Source: Glutamicibacter uratoxydans (GTDB lineage: Bacteria; Actinomycetota; Actinomycetes; Actinomycetales; Micrococcaceae). From it: DNA of 43,754 bases. A model generated the notes under the pieces. That model was not told the DNA's origin. It worked only from the letters and a program-made list of their open reading frames with translations, and did not search any database. Shown piece by piece: positions 1-8,389 of this stretch; position 1 is the first letter of the stretch, and every line of letters starts with the position of its first letter. The DNA is taken from the NCBI RefSeq assembly GCF_006539925.1, contig NZ_BJNY01000025.1, forward strand, positions 1 through 43,754. The letters run 5' to 3'. A program made the translations under genes and the position numbers.

Positions 1-28
1 GGGCCTTCAGCACTAGTGCTGAAGGCCC
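1..28. terminator. Perfect 28-bp palindrome, terminator-like
   Basis: Positions 1-28 equal their own reverse complement (14-bp arms, centre at 14/15). As RNA this folds into a G+C-rich hairpin. No T-tract follows on the plus strand and the other flank lies outside the window, so its direction cannot be decided. It may end a gene lying to the left, or be a shared terminator with pepP. Confidence 0.5.
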
Positions 29-104
29 CCGCCGTGTTCATGGGTGAAGTGTGCAGCTCTGCTGCGCAGCCGCCTGGCGGCCAGCGGACAAGCTCCATGG
101 AACA

Positions 105-140
105 GCAGCGGCCGGGCACCAGATGGTGCACGGCCGCTGC
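105..140 (-). terminator. Hairpin downstream of pepP
   Basis: Two 16-nt arms (105-120 and 125-140) pair with one mismatch around a 4-nt loop. The hairpin begins 19 nt past the pepP stop codon in the direction of its transcription. Only a weak T-rich stretch follows. The rest of 29-159 shows no supportable gene. Confidence 0.5.
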
Positions 141-159
141 AGGTGTTCAGGCTGGTGGA

Positions 160-1707
160 CTAGCCGCGCAGCTGAGCCATCCAGGCTTCGACGTCGTCCG
201 CCTTGCGAGGCAGGGCAGCGCTGAGCGACTCGGCGCCGTCGGCGGTGACTAGGATGTCATCCTCGATGCGCACGCCGATGCCGCGGTACTCTTCAGGGAT
301 CGCCAGGTCTTCCTTCTTGAAGTACAGGCCAGGCTCGATGGTGAAGACCATGCCCTCTTCCAGGACCGAATCCAGGTAGAGCTCGCTGCGCGCCTGCGCG
401 CAGTCGTGCACGTCCAGGCCCAGGTGGTGGCTGGTGCCGTGCGGCATCCAGCGGCGGTGCTGCTGGCCCTCGGGATCCATGGCTTCCTCCACGGAGACCG
501 GCAGGATGCCCCACTCGGACAGGCGCTCTGCCAGCACACGGGTGGCGATCTGGTGCAGGTCGCGGAACTTCAGACCCGGCTTCACCGCTGCGAAGGTGGC
601 ATCGGCAGCATCCAGCACTGCCTCGTAGACGCGGCGCTGCACCTCGGTGTACTTGCCGGAGACCGGGATGGAGCGGGTCACGTCGGCGGTGTACAGGGAG
701 TCTGCCTCCACGCCGGCATCCAGCAGCAGCACCTCGCCCTCGTTGACCGAGCCGTTGTTGCGGATCCAGTGCAGGATCGTGGCGTTGTTGCCCGAAGCGG
801 CGATGGTGTCATAGCCCAGGTCGTTGCCTTCAAGGCGGGCGCGGGCGAAGAAGGCGCCTTCGACGACGCGTTCGCCGCGTTCGTGGGCGATGGCCTTGTC
901 CAGGCTGCGCACCACGTCTTCGAAGCCGACGATGGTGGCGTTGACCGACTTGCGCAGCTCGGCGATCTCGTAGGCGTCCTTGACCAGGCGCAGCTCGGAG
1001 ACGAATTCTGCCAGCTGGTTGTCCAGCTTGTCCGAAGCCTCAAGGTCCTGTCCGGTGTTGATGCGGGAAGTGTCGACCAGCGCCTCGACGTTCAGGTCTA
1101 CCTCGCGCACCAGGCGGATGCGGATGCCGCCCAGGGCCTGCGGGCCGGAGTTCTTGGTGATGGCAAGTTCCAGCTGCTCCAGGGACTCGGTTGGCATGCC
1201 GGTGCGCGCCGACATGGTGCTCAGGGTCGGACGCGGGCCCACCCAGAATTCGCCGGAGCGGGAATCCAGGTAGAAGTCAGAGGTGTCGCGGCCTGCCATC
1301 GGAGCGAAGTACAGGGTCGCGGCGTGGTTGCTGCCGTTGTCGCCGGCGCCGTCGTCGGTAGGCTCTAGGATCAGCACCGCGTCGGGTTCGTGGTCGACGC
1401 CCAGGCCGGTCAGGTGCGCGAAGGCCGAATGCGGGCGGAAGCGGTAGTCGGTGTCATTCGAGCGGACCTTGAGCGGGCCGGCGGGGATGACCAGGCGTTC
1501 GCCGGGGAATGCTGCGGAGAGCTTGGCGCGGCGGGCTGCGGCGTAGCTGGCGGCCGGGTCTTCGGCAGGCAGCTGCGAGGTGTCAGCGGCCCATGATGAG
1601 GCCATGAACTGCTTGAAAGATTCAGAGGTCGGACGCTGTGAACGGTTGTTCACTCGGTCTTCCAATGGCTGGTCGCTGCCAGATGGCGATGAAACTTGAT
1701 TGGTCAT
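160..1707 (-). CDS. pepP: Xaa-Pro aminopeptidase (aminopeptidase P), M24 family
   Basis: Cytosolic dinuclear-metal peptidase that removes an N-terminal residue preceding proline. The 515-residue protein has an N-terminal creatinase-like domain (about 55-240) and a C-terminal pita-bread domain (about 250-500). The five metal ligands are readable: Asp330 in DAG, Asp342 in TADVTRS, His427 in TSHHLGLDVHD, Glu458 in TIEPG and Glu482 in RIEDD. The frame stays open upstream to 1800, but that part overlaps the divergent PHP gene and its promoter. The ATG at 1707 has GGAAAC just before it and leaves a 65-bp divergent intergenic region. The length is slightly above the common 440-residue bacterial form because of an extra N-terminal segment, which is typical of actinobacterial members. 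The family call is firm; the exact start is less so. Confidence 0.93.
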   Translation of the reverse strand: MTNQVSSPSGSDQPLEDRVNNRSQRPTSESFKQFMASSWAADTSQLPAEDPAASYAAARRAKLSAAFPGERLVIPAGPLKVRSNDTDYRFRPHSAFAHLTGLGVDHEPDAVLILEPTDDGAGDNGSNHAATLYFAPMAGRDTSDFYLDSRSGEFWVGPRPTLSTMSARTGMPTESLEQLELAITKNSGPQALGGIRIRLVREVDLNVEALVDTSRINTGQDLEASDKLDNQLAEFVSELRLVKDAYEIAELRKSVNATIVGFEDVVRSLDKAIAHERGERVVEGAFFARARLEGNDLGYDTIAASGNNATILHWIRNNGSVNEGEVLLLDAGVEADSLYTADVTRSIPVSGKYTEVQRRVYEAVLDAADATFAAVKPGLKFRDLHQIATRVLAERLSEWGILPVSVEEAMDPEGQQHRRWMPHGTSHHLGLDVHDCAQARSELYLDSVLEEGMVFTIEPGLYFKKEDLAIPEEYRGIGVRIEDDILVTADGAESLSAALPRKADDVEAWMAQLRG

Positions 1708-1759
1708 AGTTTCCAGTGTGTCACCATCTGCTGTTTGCCGCCAAAGAATCAGCGCTCGG

Positions 1760-1772
1760 GATAATCTAGAGT
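1760..1772 (+). promoter_or_regulatory. Leaderless promoter for the PHP gene
   Basis: GATAAT (1760-1765) matches the -10 consensus at five of six bases and ends 7 nt before the ATG at 1773, so transcription would start at or next to the start codon. No ribosome-binding site is visible. A weak TTGCCG (1735-1740) lies 19 nt upstream as a possible -35. Confidence 0.5.
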
Positions 1773-2618
1773 ATGCGTATCGACCTGCACACCCATTCAA
1801 ATGTTTCCGACGGCACGGAAACTCCTGCCCAGCTGATTGCCGCGGCTGCGGAAGCAGGCTTGGATGTTGTTGCGCTGACCGACCATGACCAGACCGCCGG
1901 CTGGGACCAGGCGCGCGATGCTGCCGCTGCGCTGGGCCTCGGTTTTGTCCCGGGCATGGAAATTACCTGCCAGGATGAGCATGGAATCAGCGTCCACCTG
2001 CTGTCCTACCTGCAGGATCCGAACTATCAGCCGCTGCTCGATGAGCTGGCGATTTCGCGCAATTCGCGCATTGTCCGCGCCCAGCGCATTGTTGAACGCC
2101 TGGCTGAGGACTATCCGATTACCTGGGATCTGGTAGCCGAACACTGCCAGCCGGGGGCTACCGTGGGCCGCCCGCATATCGCTGATGCGCTGGTTTCCGC
2201 CGGCATCGTCTCCCACCGCAACGAGGCGTTCGCCAACATGCTGTCTTCTCGCTCACGCTACTATGTGTCGCATCCGGCAATTTCTCCGGCGATGGCGGTG
2301 GGCCTGGTCCGCGAAGCCGGCGGCGTGCCGGTCTTTGCCCATCCCAAGGCGTCGCTGCGCGGCAGGGTCGTCCCGGATTCAACCTTCTACGACATGATTG
2401 ATGCCGGACTGGGCGGGGTGGAAGTGCACCACCGCGACAACACCGAACAGGGCAAAAAGGAGCTGCTGGCCCTAGCCAAGCGCTTCGACCTGATCATTAC
2501 CGGCTCATCGGACTACCACGGCACCGGAAAACTCAATCGGCTCGGTGAGAATCTCACCGAGCCGGGCATGCTTGAACGCATTGTGGAGCAGGGGACCGGA
2601 ACCCGGGCATTGCTGTAG
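1773..2618 (+). CDS. PHP-domain phosphoesterase
   Basis: A 281-residue PHP (polymerase and histidinol phosphatase) fold protein. Metal-binding motifs are visible: His6-x-His8 and Asp13 in the first strand/loop, TDHD at 36-39, and a late SSDYHG motif near the C-terminus. The closest characterised relatives are the TrpH/YciV-type enzymes that act on 3',5'-nucleoside bisphosphates or RNA 5' ends. That substrate is an inference from the family; a polymerase-associated role is unlikely because the protein stands alone. It is transcribed divergently from pepP and converges on the methyltransferase gene, with only 25 bp between the stops. Confidence 0.88.
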   Translation: MRIDLHTHSNVSDGTETPAQLIAAAAEAGLDVVALTDHDQTAGWDQARDAAAALGLGFVPGMEITCQDEHGISVHLLSYLQDPNYQPLLDELAISRNSRIVRAQRIVERLAEDYPITWDLVAEHCQPGATVGRPHIADALVSAGIVSHRNEAFANMLSSRSRYYVSHPAISPAMAVGLVREAGGVPVFAHPKASLRGRVVPDSTFYDMIDAGLGGVEVHHRDNTEQGKKELLALAKRFDLIITGSSDYHGTGKLNRLGENLTEPGMLERIVEQGTGTRALL

Positions 2619-2643
2619 CGGCACAGCAGCGCCCGGGCAGGGC

Positions 2644-3555
2644 CTAGCAGTCGATATACCTCGTCGCGGCGGGCAGCCGCTGGCGCATCACTTCGATCGC
2701 TTCGGGGTTCTGGTCGATGAGCACAAAATTGCGCTCCAACTTTGCCGCTACAGCCCCGGTGGTGCCGGAGCCGGCGAAGAAGTCGAGCACCCAGTCATTC
2801 TTGCGCGAGGATGCGGTGACAATGCGGCGCAGAATGCCCTCTGGCTTCTGCGTCGGATAGCCGGTCTTCTCCTTGCCGGTGGGGGAGACGATGGTGTGCC
2901 ACCAGACGTCGGTGGGCAGCTTGCCTCTCTCGCGCTTCTCGGGGGTGACCAAACCCGGGGCCATATACGGTTCCCGGTCGACCTCTGCCGAATCAAAGTG
3001 GTACTTTTTGGGGTTCTTCACGTATACCAAAATGGTGTCGTGCTTTGAGGGCCAGCGGCTCTTGGCCCGTCCGCCGTAGTCATAGGCCCAAATTAGCTCG
3101 TTCAGGAAGCAGTCGCGGCCGAAGATCTGATCCAGCAGCACCTTGACGTAGTGCACCTCGCGGTAGTCAAGGTGGACATACAGGGTGCCGTCCTCGGCCA
3201 GAAGGCGGTAGGCCTCCAGCAGCCGAGGTTCGATAAAGCTCAGATAGTCGTCGAAGCTGTCCTGGTAGGAGCGCTTCAAGCCCACTTCGGAAGTGTAGCT
3301 GCGGCCCTTGAACCCTACATGCGTTCCTTCGCCCTCTTCGGCACGCACCATGGTGCGCTCGGCGCGGGTCTGCCTGCGTTTGGTATTGAAGGGAGGATCT
3401 ACATAGATCAGGGTAAAGCTCTGATCCGGCAGGGTGGACAGGACAGACATATTGTCGCCGAAGAACACAGTGTTCTCTTCAACCGGTGACGATGCTGAAG
3501 GTTCAGCATCGTCGTCCGGTGAAGACAACACTGGCTCTTGGGGTTGAACAAGCAC
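2644..3555 (-). CDS. Site-specific DNA methyltransferase, beta-class, no restriction partner
   Basis: Predicted SAM-dependent amino-methyltransferase of 303 residues. The catalytic motif IV, DPPF (53-56), comes before the SAM-binding motif I, FAGSG (260-264). This permuted order defines the beta class, which methylates adenine N6 or cytosine N4; DPPF fits N6-adenine best. A YPTQKPEGIL segment just before motif I is also typical. Translation starts at GTG 3555, with AAAGGA 13 nt upstream. The gene lies 45 bp behind the RhlE-like helicase on the same strand, so co-transcription is likely. No restriction endonuclease or specificity subunit is encoded nearby. It could be a conserved solitary methylase or the remnant of a restriction-modification system. 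The recognition site cannot be read from sequence. Confidence 0.88.
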   Translation of the reverse strand: MLVQPQEPVLSSPDDDAEPSASSPVEENTVFFGDNMSVLSTLPDQSFTLIYVDPPFNTKRRQTRAERTMVRAEEGEGTHVGFKGRSYTSEVGLKRSYQDSFDDYLSFIEPRLLEAYRLLAEDGTLYVHLDYREVHYVKVLLDQIFGRDCFLNELIWAYDYGGRAKSRWPSKHDTILVYVKNPKKYHFDSAEVDREPYMAPGLVTPEKRERGKLPTDVWWHTIVSPTGKEKTGYPTQKPEGILRRIVTASSRKNDWVLDFFAGSGTTGAVAAKLERNFVLIDQNPEAIEVMRQRLPAATRYIDC

Positions 3556-3600
3556 CGTTGGAACTCGATCCTTTCAAAAATTCAGGTTGGCGGGTGCAGG

Positions 3601-5214
3601 CTAGTCCTGCGCTCCGCCTTCGGAGCTGCGGGTGCGGCGGCGAGGACGGCGGCGGCGCGCAGCAGGTGCAGCGCCTTCCTCGGTGCTGGATGCTTGCTCG
3701 CCTGAACGGCGGGATTCGCGGTGGCGCTCGGCCTCGCGGGCCGGGCGGTCCTGCTTGCCCTTGGAATGCCCGTGGCGGTCCCCGCCCTGCGTCGAAGCAT
3801 CCTCGCGGGTCTGCTTCTCGCCGTTCACCGTGCGGGTGCGGGTGCGCGAGCTGCTGCGGCGGCGCGGGGTGCGCTGGGATGACTCGCGCGGCGAGCCGTC
3901 GCCCTCTGCTGCGGCGGTCTTCTTGGCGCGCGGCAGGCGCCCCTTGGTGCCCTTGGGGATCTCAAGATCGGCGAAGAAGTGCGCGGAGGAAGAGTAAGTT
4001 TCTACCGGCTCGGGAACGTTCAGGCCCAGCGCCTTGTTGATCAGCGACCAGCGCGGCACATCGTCCCAGTCCACCAGGGTCACCGCGGTGCCGGTGTTGC
4101 CGGCGCGTCCGGTGCGGCCCACGCGGTGCAGGTAGGTGTTCTCATCGTCCGGGCACTGCAGGTTCACCACATGGGTGACGTCGTCCACGTCGATGCCGCG
4201 GGCGGCCACGTCGGTGGCCACCAGGATCTCGACCTTGCCGGAGCGGAAGGCCTTCAGAGCCTGTTCGCGCGCGCCCTGGCCCAGATCGCCGTGTAGCGAG
4301 CCGGCGTTGAAGCCGCGGTCCACCAGTTCGTCGGAGAGCTTGGCGGCCGAACGCTTGGTCTGGGTGAAGATGATGGTCTTGCCGCGGCCTTCGGCCTGCA
4401 GCAGGCGGGCCACCATCTCGTCCTTGTCCAGGTTGTGTGCGCGGTAGACCAGCTGGCGGATGTTGCGCTTGGTCAGCGAGCCGTCGTCCTCTGGATCCTG
4501 GGCGCGGATGTGGGTGGGCCGGGTCATGTAGCGGCGGGCCATGGTGATCACGGCGCCCGGCATGGTGGCGGAGAAGAGCATGGCCTGGCGCACTGGAGGC
4601 AGTGCTGCGAGGATGCGCTCCACATCCGGCAGGAAGCCGAGGTCCAGCATTTCGTCGGCCTCGTCCAGGACCACGGTGCGCACCTGCTTCAGGTTCAGCA
4701 TGCGCTGGCGGTTCAGGTCGATCAGGCGGCCGGGGGTGCCCACGACCACGTCGGTGCCGGCCTTCAGCGCGGCGATCTGCTCGTCATAGGGGCGGCCGCC
4801 GTAGATGGTGGTGATTCGGATGCCCGAATGCTTGGAGGCGACGGCCAGGTCGGCGCCGACCTGGATGGCAAGTTCGCGGGTCGGGGCCACGATCAGCGCC
4901 TGCGGAGCTCCCGGGTGCTTAAGGTCTTCGTAGCCTGCATCGCCCTCGCGGATTACGCGCTGCAGGGCAGGGATGCCGAAGCCGAGGGTCTTGCCGGTGC
5001 CGGTCTTGGCCTGGCCGATGATGTCGTTGCCCCCCAGGGCCACCGGAAGGGTCAGCGCCTGGATCGGGAAGGGGTATTCGATGCCTGCTTCGAGCAGGGA
5101 AGCGACGATGTCTTCGCGGACATTCAGGTCGGCAAAGCTCTGCTTCGGCTCTTCCGCGGCGGTGTTTTCGTCAGGGGTGTCGGCAGGATCTGCCGCTAGC
5201 GTCGTTTCGCTCAC
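3601..5214 (-). CDS. rhlE: DEAD-box ATP-dependent RNA helicase, RhlE-like
   Basis: RNA-unwinding ATPase that remodels structured RNA or ribosome-assembly intermediates in the cytoplasm. From GTG 5214 it has 537 residues. Motifs in order: Q motif region (about 27-52), motif I AKTGTGKT (69-76), PTRELA (111-116), TPGRL (160-164), DEAD (184-187), SAT (215-217), ATDVAARGID in the second RecA lobe, and motif VI HRVGRTGR (363-370). The last 110 residues are an Arg/Ser-rich basic tail, probably an RNA tether. The frame also allows an ATG at 5298 (565 residues), but no ribosome-binding site precedes it, and the extra residues are basic and not family-like. A long upstream region may be a regulated 5' leader. 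Confidence 0.9.
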   Translation of the reverse strand: MSETTLAADPADTPDENTAAEEPKQSFADLNVREDIVASLLEAGIEYPFPIQALTLPVALGGNDIIGQAKTGTGKTLGFGIPALQRVIREGDAGYEDLKHPGAPQALIVAPTRELAIQVGADLAVASKHSGIRITTIYGGRPYDEQIAALKAGTDVVVGTPGRLIDLNRQRMLNLKQVRTVVLDEADEMLDLGFLPDVERILAALPPVRQAMLFSATMPGAVITMARRYMTRPTHIRAQDPEDDGSLTKRNIRQLVYRAHNLDKDEMVARLLQAEGRGKTIIFTQTKRSAAKLSDELVDRGFNAGSLHGDLGQGAREQALKAFRSGKVEILVATDVAARGIDVDDVTHVVNLQCPDDENTYLHRVGRTGRAGNTGTAVTLVDWDDVPRWSLINKALGLNVPEPVETYSSSAHFFADLEIPKGTKGRLPRAKKTAAAEGDGSPRESSQRTPRRRSSSRTRTRTVNGEKQTREDASTQGGDRHGHSKGKQDRPAREAERHRESRRSGEQASSTEEGAAPAARRRRPRRRTRSSEGGAQD

Positions 5215-5392
5215 GATCTCTGAGTTCTCATTTCGTTGTGGCACCGGGCCTAGGGGCCTGCGGTGCGATTCCAGCGGAGCCGATCGCTTGTGATGCATGC
5301 AGCGTGCCTAATCTGAAGGGGGTGCTGCGTGATGATGACCGCTGGGAAGTCATCAGGTAACTGGTGGTTATGTCAGCCCTGTGCGATCGGGC

Positions 5393-5420
5393 ATCCTATT
5401 TAGTGATAATGACAGCATAA
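5393..5420 (-). promoter_or_regulatory. Possible promoter upstream of the RhlE-like helicase gene
   Basis: On the minus strand TTATGC (5415-5420) and TAGGAT (5393-5398) are separated by 16 nt. TAGGAT is a common actinobacterial -10 form. Transcription from here would give a leader of roughly 170 nt before GTG 5214. This rests on consensus matching only. Confidence 0.3.
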
Positions 5421-5447
5421 CTTGTCCAGCATGAAATCAGCTGTTTG

Positions 5448-6914
5448 TCAGTTCGATGCCACAACTTCAAAGTGAATTTTTCTTTTCTTTGGATCAGCAA
5501 GGACGAGCTTGACCGAAACTACGGTGCCCGGCTGGCCAGGTCCGCTGAAGCTGCCGGTGATCGGTTCGGTCATCAGCTGCAGTGTGCCGGGCTTGGTCTT
5601 GTTATTCCCGGGATCCTTGTCCGGGGCATCGTGGGAGGCCTGCAGGACGATCGCCTCGAACTCTTCGCCGATGCGGTGCTGCATAGTGTAGGCCTCCAGA
5701 AGATCCACCGCCGCCTTGCTCACCCGGTTCGCGGCAGTGGAACTGGCGCGCATCAGCTCGGGCAGCTGCTCCAATGCGGTATGCAGCTCGTCGGGGATCG
5801 GTGCACCGGTGGAAATCAAATGGCAGGTCAGCAGCACGAACCGGTCAATCAGCCGGCGCAGCGGTGCGGTGGTATGCGCGTAGGGGGCGGCCAGCGCAGC
5901 CTGGATGAGTTCGGATTCGGGTTGGCCGTTGATGATCTGGTAGTCCGCTCCGCGGAAGAGCGATGCCGCGCGGTGCATGATCACCAGCTGCCGCGGATCG
6001 CGCAGGTCCAAGGTGTGCAGGAACTCTCCGTAGCTCAGGTCCTGGGGCCATGGGCAGCCCAGCAGCCTGGTCTGTTCGCGGAATGCCTGTTGGTCCTTGG
6101 GATCGGGGGCTGGCATGGTGCGCAGGATGCCAAAGCCTGCTCCGAGCATCAGGCGGGCGGCGCCGATGCCGGTGACCAGAGAGATCTGTGCGTTGAATTC
6201 TTCCAGCGGCAGCGGGGTGCGGCTGACCAGCTTGTAGCCTTGGCCGTCGGGGACGATCTCCTGGTCCGGCAGGTTCAGCGAGGCGCCGCCGCGCAGCCGT
6301 TCCTGGGTCAGCCGCGAGGTGCCGATTTCCGCGAGCAGCTTCAGCTGTGCATCGCCGTCGTGGGCGTCGAACCCTGCTTGGGCGCCCTCGTAGTCCAGCT
6401 GCGCCCTGGAGCGGATTTTGGTTCGGGTCAGCTCCACCTTGCCCAGCGAGCCTTCGTGGTCCAACCAGATTTTCCAGTGGAATGCCCGGCGCACCTGCTC
6501 GGGCAGCAGCGACCCGCGGTCTTCGGAAATCAGCGGCGGATACAGTGTGATCTTGCGCTGGGGAAGATAGTAGGTTTGCCCTCGCTGCCGGGAGATCTCG
6601 TCAAGCAGGCTGCCCAGATGGACGAAGGCCGGCACATCGGCGATGGCGTAGTGAACAAGGTAGCCGGTATCGACGCGCTCGAGATACATCGCCTGGTCCA
6701 AGTCGGTGGCGCCGAGCGGGTCGATAGTGAAGAACGGGATATTGGTGTCGTCCAGCTCCGGTTCGCCAAGGTCGAGCACTGCCTGTTCGGCTGCGGCCAG
6801 CACCTCAGGGGAGAAGTCTGCCGGCACGGAGAACTCGGTTTCGAGCTCGGAGAGCAGCTGCGCGAGGTCTGCGGTGGGCAGCGGCTGGGGGCTGAGAATA
6901 CTTCGGTCGATCAC
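5448..6914 (-). CDS. RNB-domain ribonuclease (RNase II/R family, short form)
   Basis: Predicted 3'-5' hydrolytic exoribonuclease. The RNB catalytic signature is clear near residues 80-105: TIDPLGATDLDQA, carrying the metal-binding aspartates, followed by YAIADVPAFV. A later AYAHTTAPLRRLIDR segment matches the conserved end of the RNB active site. At 488 residues it is much shorter than RNase R, with no obvious N-terminal cold-shock domains and only a small S1-like tail, like the RNB proteins common in actinobacteria. GTG 6914 has AAAGGGA 9-10 nt upstream. An ATG at 6932 is in frame but would bury that ribosome-binding site inside the gene. It lies upstream of the helicase on the same strand, but a 233-bp gap suggests separate promoters. 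Confidence 0.88.
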   Translation of the reverse strand: MIDRSILSPQPLPTADLAQLLSELETEFSVPADFSPEVLAAAEQAVLDLGEPELDDTNIPFFTIDPLGATDLDQAMYLERVDTGYLVHYAIADVPAFVHLGSLLDEISRQRGQTYYLPQRKITLYPPLISEDRGSLLPEQVRRAFHWKIWLDHEGSLGKVELTRTKIRSRAQLDYEGAQAGFDAHDGDAQLKLLAEIGTSRLTQERLRGGASLNLPDQEIVPDGQGYKLVSRTPLPLEEFNAQISLVTGIGAARLMLGAGFGILRTMPAPDPKDQQAFREQTRLLGCPWPQDLSYGEFLHTLDLRDPRQLVIMHRAASLFRGADYQIINGQPESELIQAALAAPYAHTTAPLRRLIDRFVLLTCHLISTGAPIPDELHTALEQLPELMRASSTAANRVSKAAVDLLEAYTMQHRIGEEFEAIVLQASHDAPDKDPGNNKTKPGTLQLMTEPITGSFSGPGQPGTVVSVKLVLADPKKRKIHFEVVASN

Positions 6915-6932
6915 TAGACTTGTCCCTTTCAT

Positions 6933-7281
6933 GCAAACCAGAGCCCTTGGCCGACCGCCGGATCACATCCGCCGAGGCAGGGGATGAGCCTATCCTAGGC
7001 ACCGCACGACACGAATAAGAAGAATCACCGTCCAGATTTCTGCCAGATCAACACTTTCGCCGCTTGTGAACACGAAGTTTGTCTGCAAGGAGTTGATCTG
7101 TTCAGTTGACCATTTGAAACTGCAGATCTGGACCAATTGTATTTTCCGCTCTTTCGTACAGCTGCGGTCCTGCGAAGAACTTCAAGGCCCGCCGCACCCC
7201 GGAGCCGTTGACATGCAGGCGCAGCAGCTGAATATCGGGGACCTGCCCGGCGAACCCCATGAGCGCATGCTTAAAGCAGTT
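6933..7281. other. Intergenic region between the RNB and DUF3107 genes
   Basis: No gene here is well supported. On the minus strand TAGGAT (6992-6997) with an upstream TTCTTA-like box could be the RNB promoter, giving a leader of about 70 nt. The remainder is comparatively A+T-rich. A 52-codon minus-strand frame (7102-7260) is discussed among the rejected items. Confidence 0.4.
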
Positions 7282-7316
7282 GCCCCGCCGGATTCCGTTC
7301 GGGAATCGGGCGGGGC
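7282..7316 (-). terminator. Terminator hairpin after the DUF3107 gene
   Basis: A stem of about 16 bp with one mismatch, arms starting GCCCCGCC and ending GGCGGGGC, lies 27 nt past the DUF3107 stop. Only a short T-run follows on the minus strand, so termination strength is uncertain. Confidence 0.6.
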
Positions 7317-7342
7317 GACTGTACAGCTAGGGCAGCAGAAGA

Positions 7343-7564
7343 CTACTGTGCGAAGCCTACGCGGCGGACTTCTTCCGGACCGACCTCAACGTAGGCGATG
7401 CCGGCGGATGGGATGAGGACTTCGCGACCCTTTGGATCCTTGAGCGACAGAACCGAACCGTCGGCAATAGCCTTAGCCACCAGTTCGTTGACTTCTGCGT
7501 TGCTCAGCTCGGACTCAAGTACGACTTCGCGGGCTACATTCGCAATGCCAATGCGGATTTCCAT
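7343..7564 (-). CDS. DUF3107 family small protein
   Basis: A 73-residue protein starting MEIRIGIANVAREV, matching the small DUF3107 family found almost only in actinobacteria (M. tuberculosis Rv3208A/TB9.4 is the relative I recall). No enzyme motif, signal peptide or membrane segment is visible, and the function is unknown. GGAGAGGATC before ATG 7564 is a strong ribosome-binding site, though about 12 nt away. It lies 65 bp downstream of the TetR gene on the same strand. The pairing of DUF3107 with this TetR type is conserved in actinobacteria, which suggests a shared function or regulation. Confidence 0.88.
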   Translation of the reverse strand: MEIRIGIANVAREVVLESELSNAEVNELVAKAIADGSVLSLKDPKGREVLIPSAGIAYVEVGPEEVRRVGFAQ

Positions 7565-7629
7565 GATTCTTGGTGATCCTCTCCAAAGATGCTGCGCCCT
7601 GCTTCGAGGGCTCTCTTTTTATAACTTAG

Positions 7630-8253
7630 CTACTTTTCCTTGGGGAACTGGGAAATTCCGCGCCAAGCTAAACGGGAAATCAGATCAACCGCTGTCTGCT
7701 GGTCCACGGCGTCATTGGTGGTCGCCCAATATCGCGCCGAAACCTGGGAGAGGCCGGCCAGGGCGCGGCCTGCAAGCAGGCCTTCCTGCTCGTTCATCTC
7801 CGTGTCCTCGACGACTACCCGTGAAATCGACGTGGCCAAGCTGTTGTTGAACTCTTCAATGCGCGCGGCGATCAGCGGATCGGAGAGCACGTCGGATTCG
7901 AAGATCAGCCGGTAGGCCTGTGATTCGCTCTTGATGTACTGGTAGTACGTGTTGATCGTTGCGAAGACGCGCTGGCGATTGTCGTCAGTGGAGCGGATTG
8001 CATCGTCGAGCTGTTTGCTGAAATCAGCTAGGTGGGAGTCCAGCAGGGCGAGATAGAGCTCGCGCTTGCCGGGGAAGTGCTGATACAGCACGGGTTTTGA
8101 CACTTTCGCCACTTCAGCGATTTCGTCCATCGATGCTCCGTGGTAGCCGTTGGCTACAAAGACTTGATGTGCTGCCTGCAGAAGCTGTCGGCGACGTGCT
8201 TCCCGGGGCATCCGTTGAGTGCGCTTGCCTTTGAGCGTTTCTATTTCACTCAT
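7630..8253 (-). CDS. TetR-family transcriptional regulator
   Basis: A 207-residue one-component regulator. The N-terminal TetR helix-turn-helix spans about residues 18-62, with typical ASMDEIAEVAKVSKPVLYQHF spacing. The C-terminal part is a helical ligand-binding/dimer domain. ATG 8253 is preceded by GGAAAGG about 10 nt upstream. It sits directly before the DUF3107 gene. Its position matches Rv3208 in M. tuberculosis, from memory. The ligand and targets cannot be read; the adjacent DUF3107 and RNB genes are the simplest candidates. Confidence 0.9.
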   Translation of the reverse strand: MSEIETLKGKRTQRMPREARRRQLLQAAHQVFVANGYHGASMDEIAEVAKVSKPVLYQHFPGKRELYLALLDSHLADFSKQLDDAIRSTDDNRQRVFATINTYYQYIKSESQAYRLIFESDVLSDPLIAARIEEFNNSLATSISRVVVEDTEMNEQEGLLAGRALAGLSQVSARYWATTNDAVDQQTAVDLISRLAWRGISQFPKEK

Positions 8254-8389
8254 GACGTCTACGACCTTTCCGCCTGCTTCGCGGTTCCGCCCACGTCATC
8301 ATGCATTTCGCGGACACTGGAACCTACTTGCAAGTAGTATTCCACGCTTCGCTCATATTGTGGAATTCGTCACGCAGATTTCGTGACGT

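Noticed and set aside
406-1368. 320-codon plus-strand frame
   Set aside because: Antisense to pepP, whose metal ligands are all present on the other strand.
5445-6917. 490-codon plus-strand frame
   Set aside because: It mirrors the RNB gene, whose motifs are on the minus strand. Its product is Gly/Gln/Val-rich with no family resemblance.
7102-7260. 52-codon minus-strand frame starting MGFAGQVPDIQLL
   Set aside because: It looks protein-like and follows DUF3107 on the same strand, but it has no clear ribosome-binding site, lies beyond the terminator and matches no family I know. A conservation test would decide.
7066-7416. 116-codon plus-strand frame
   Set aside because: It runs through the terminator hairpin and into the DUF3107 gene antisense; no family.
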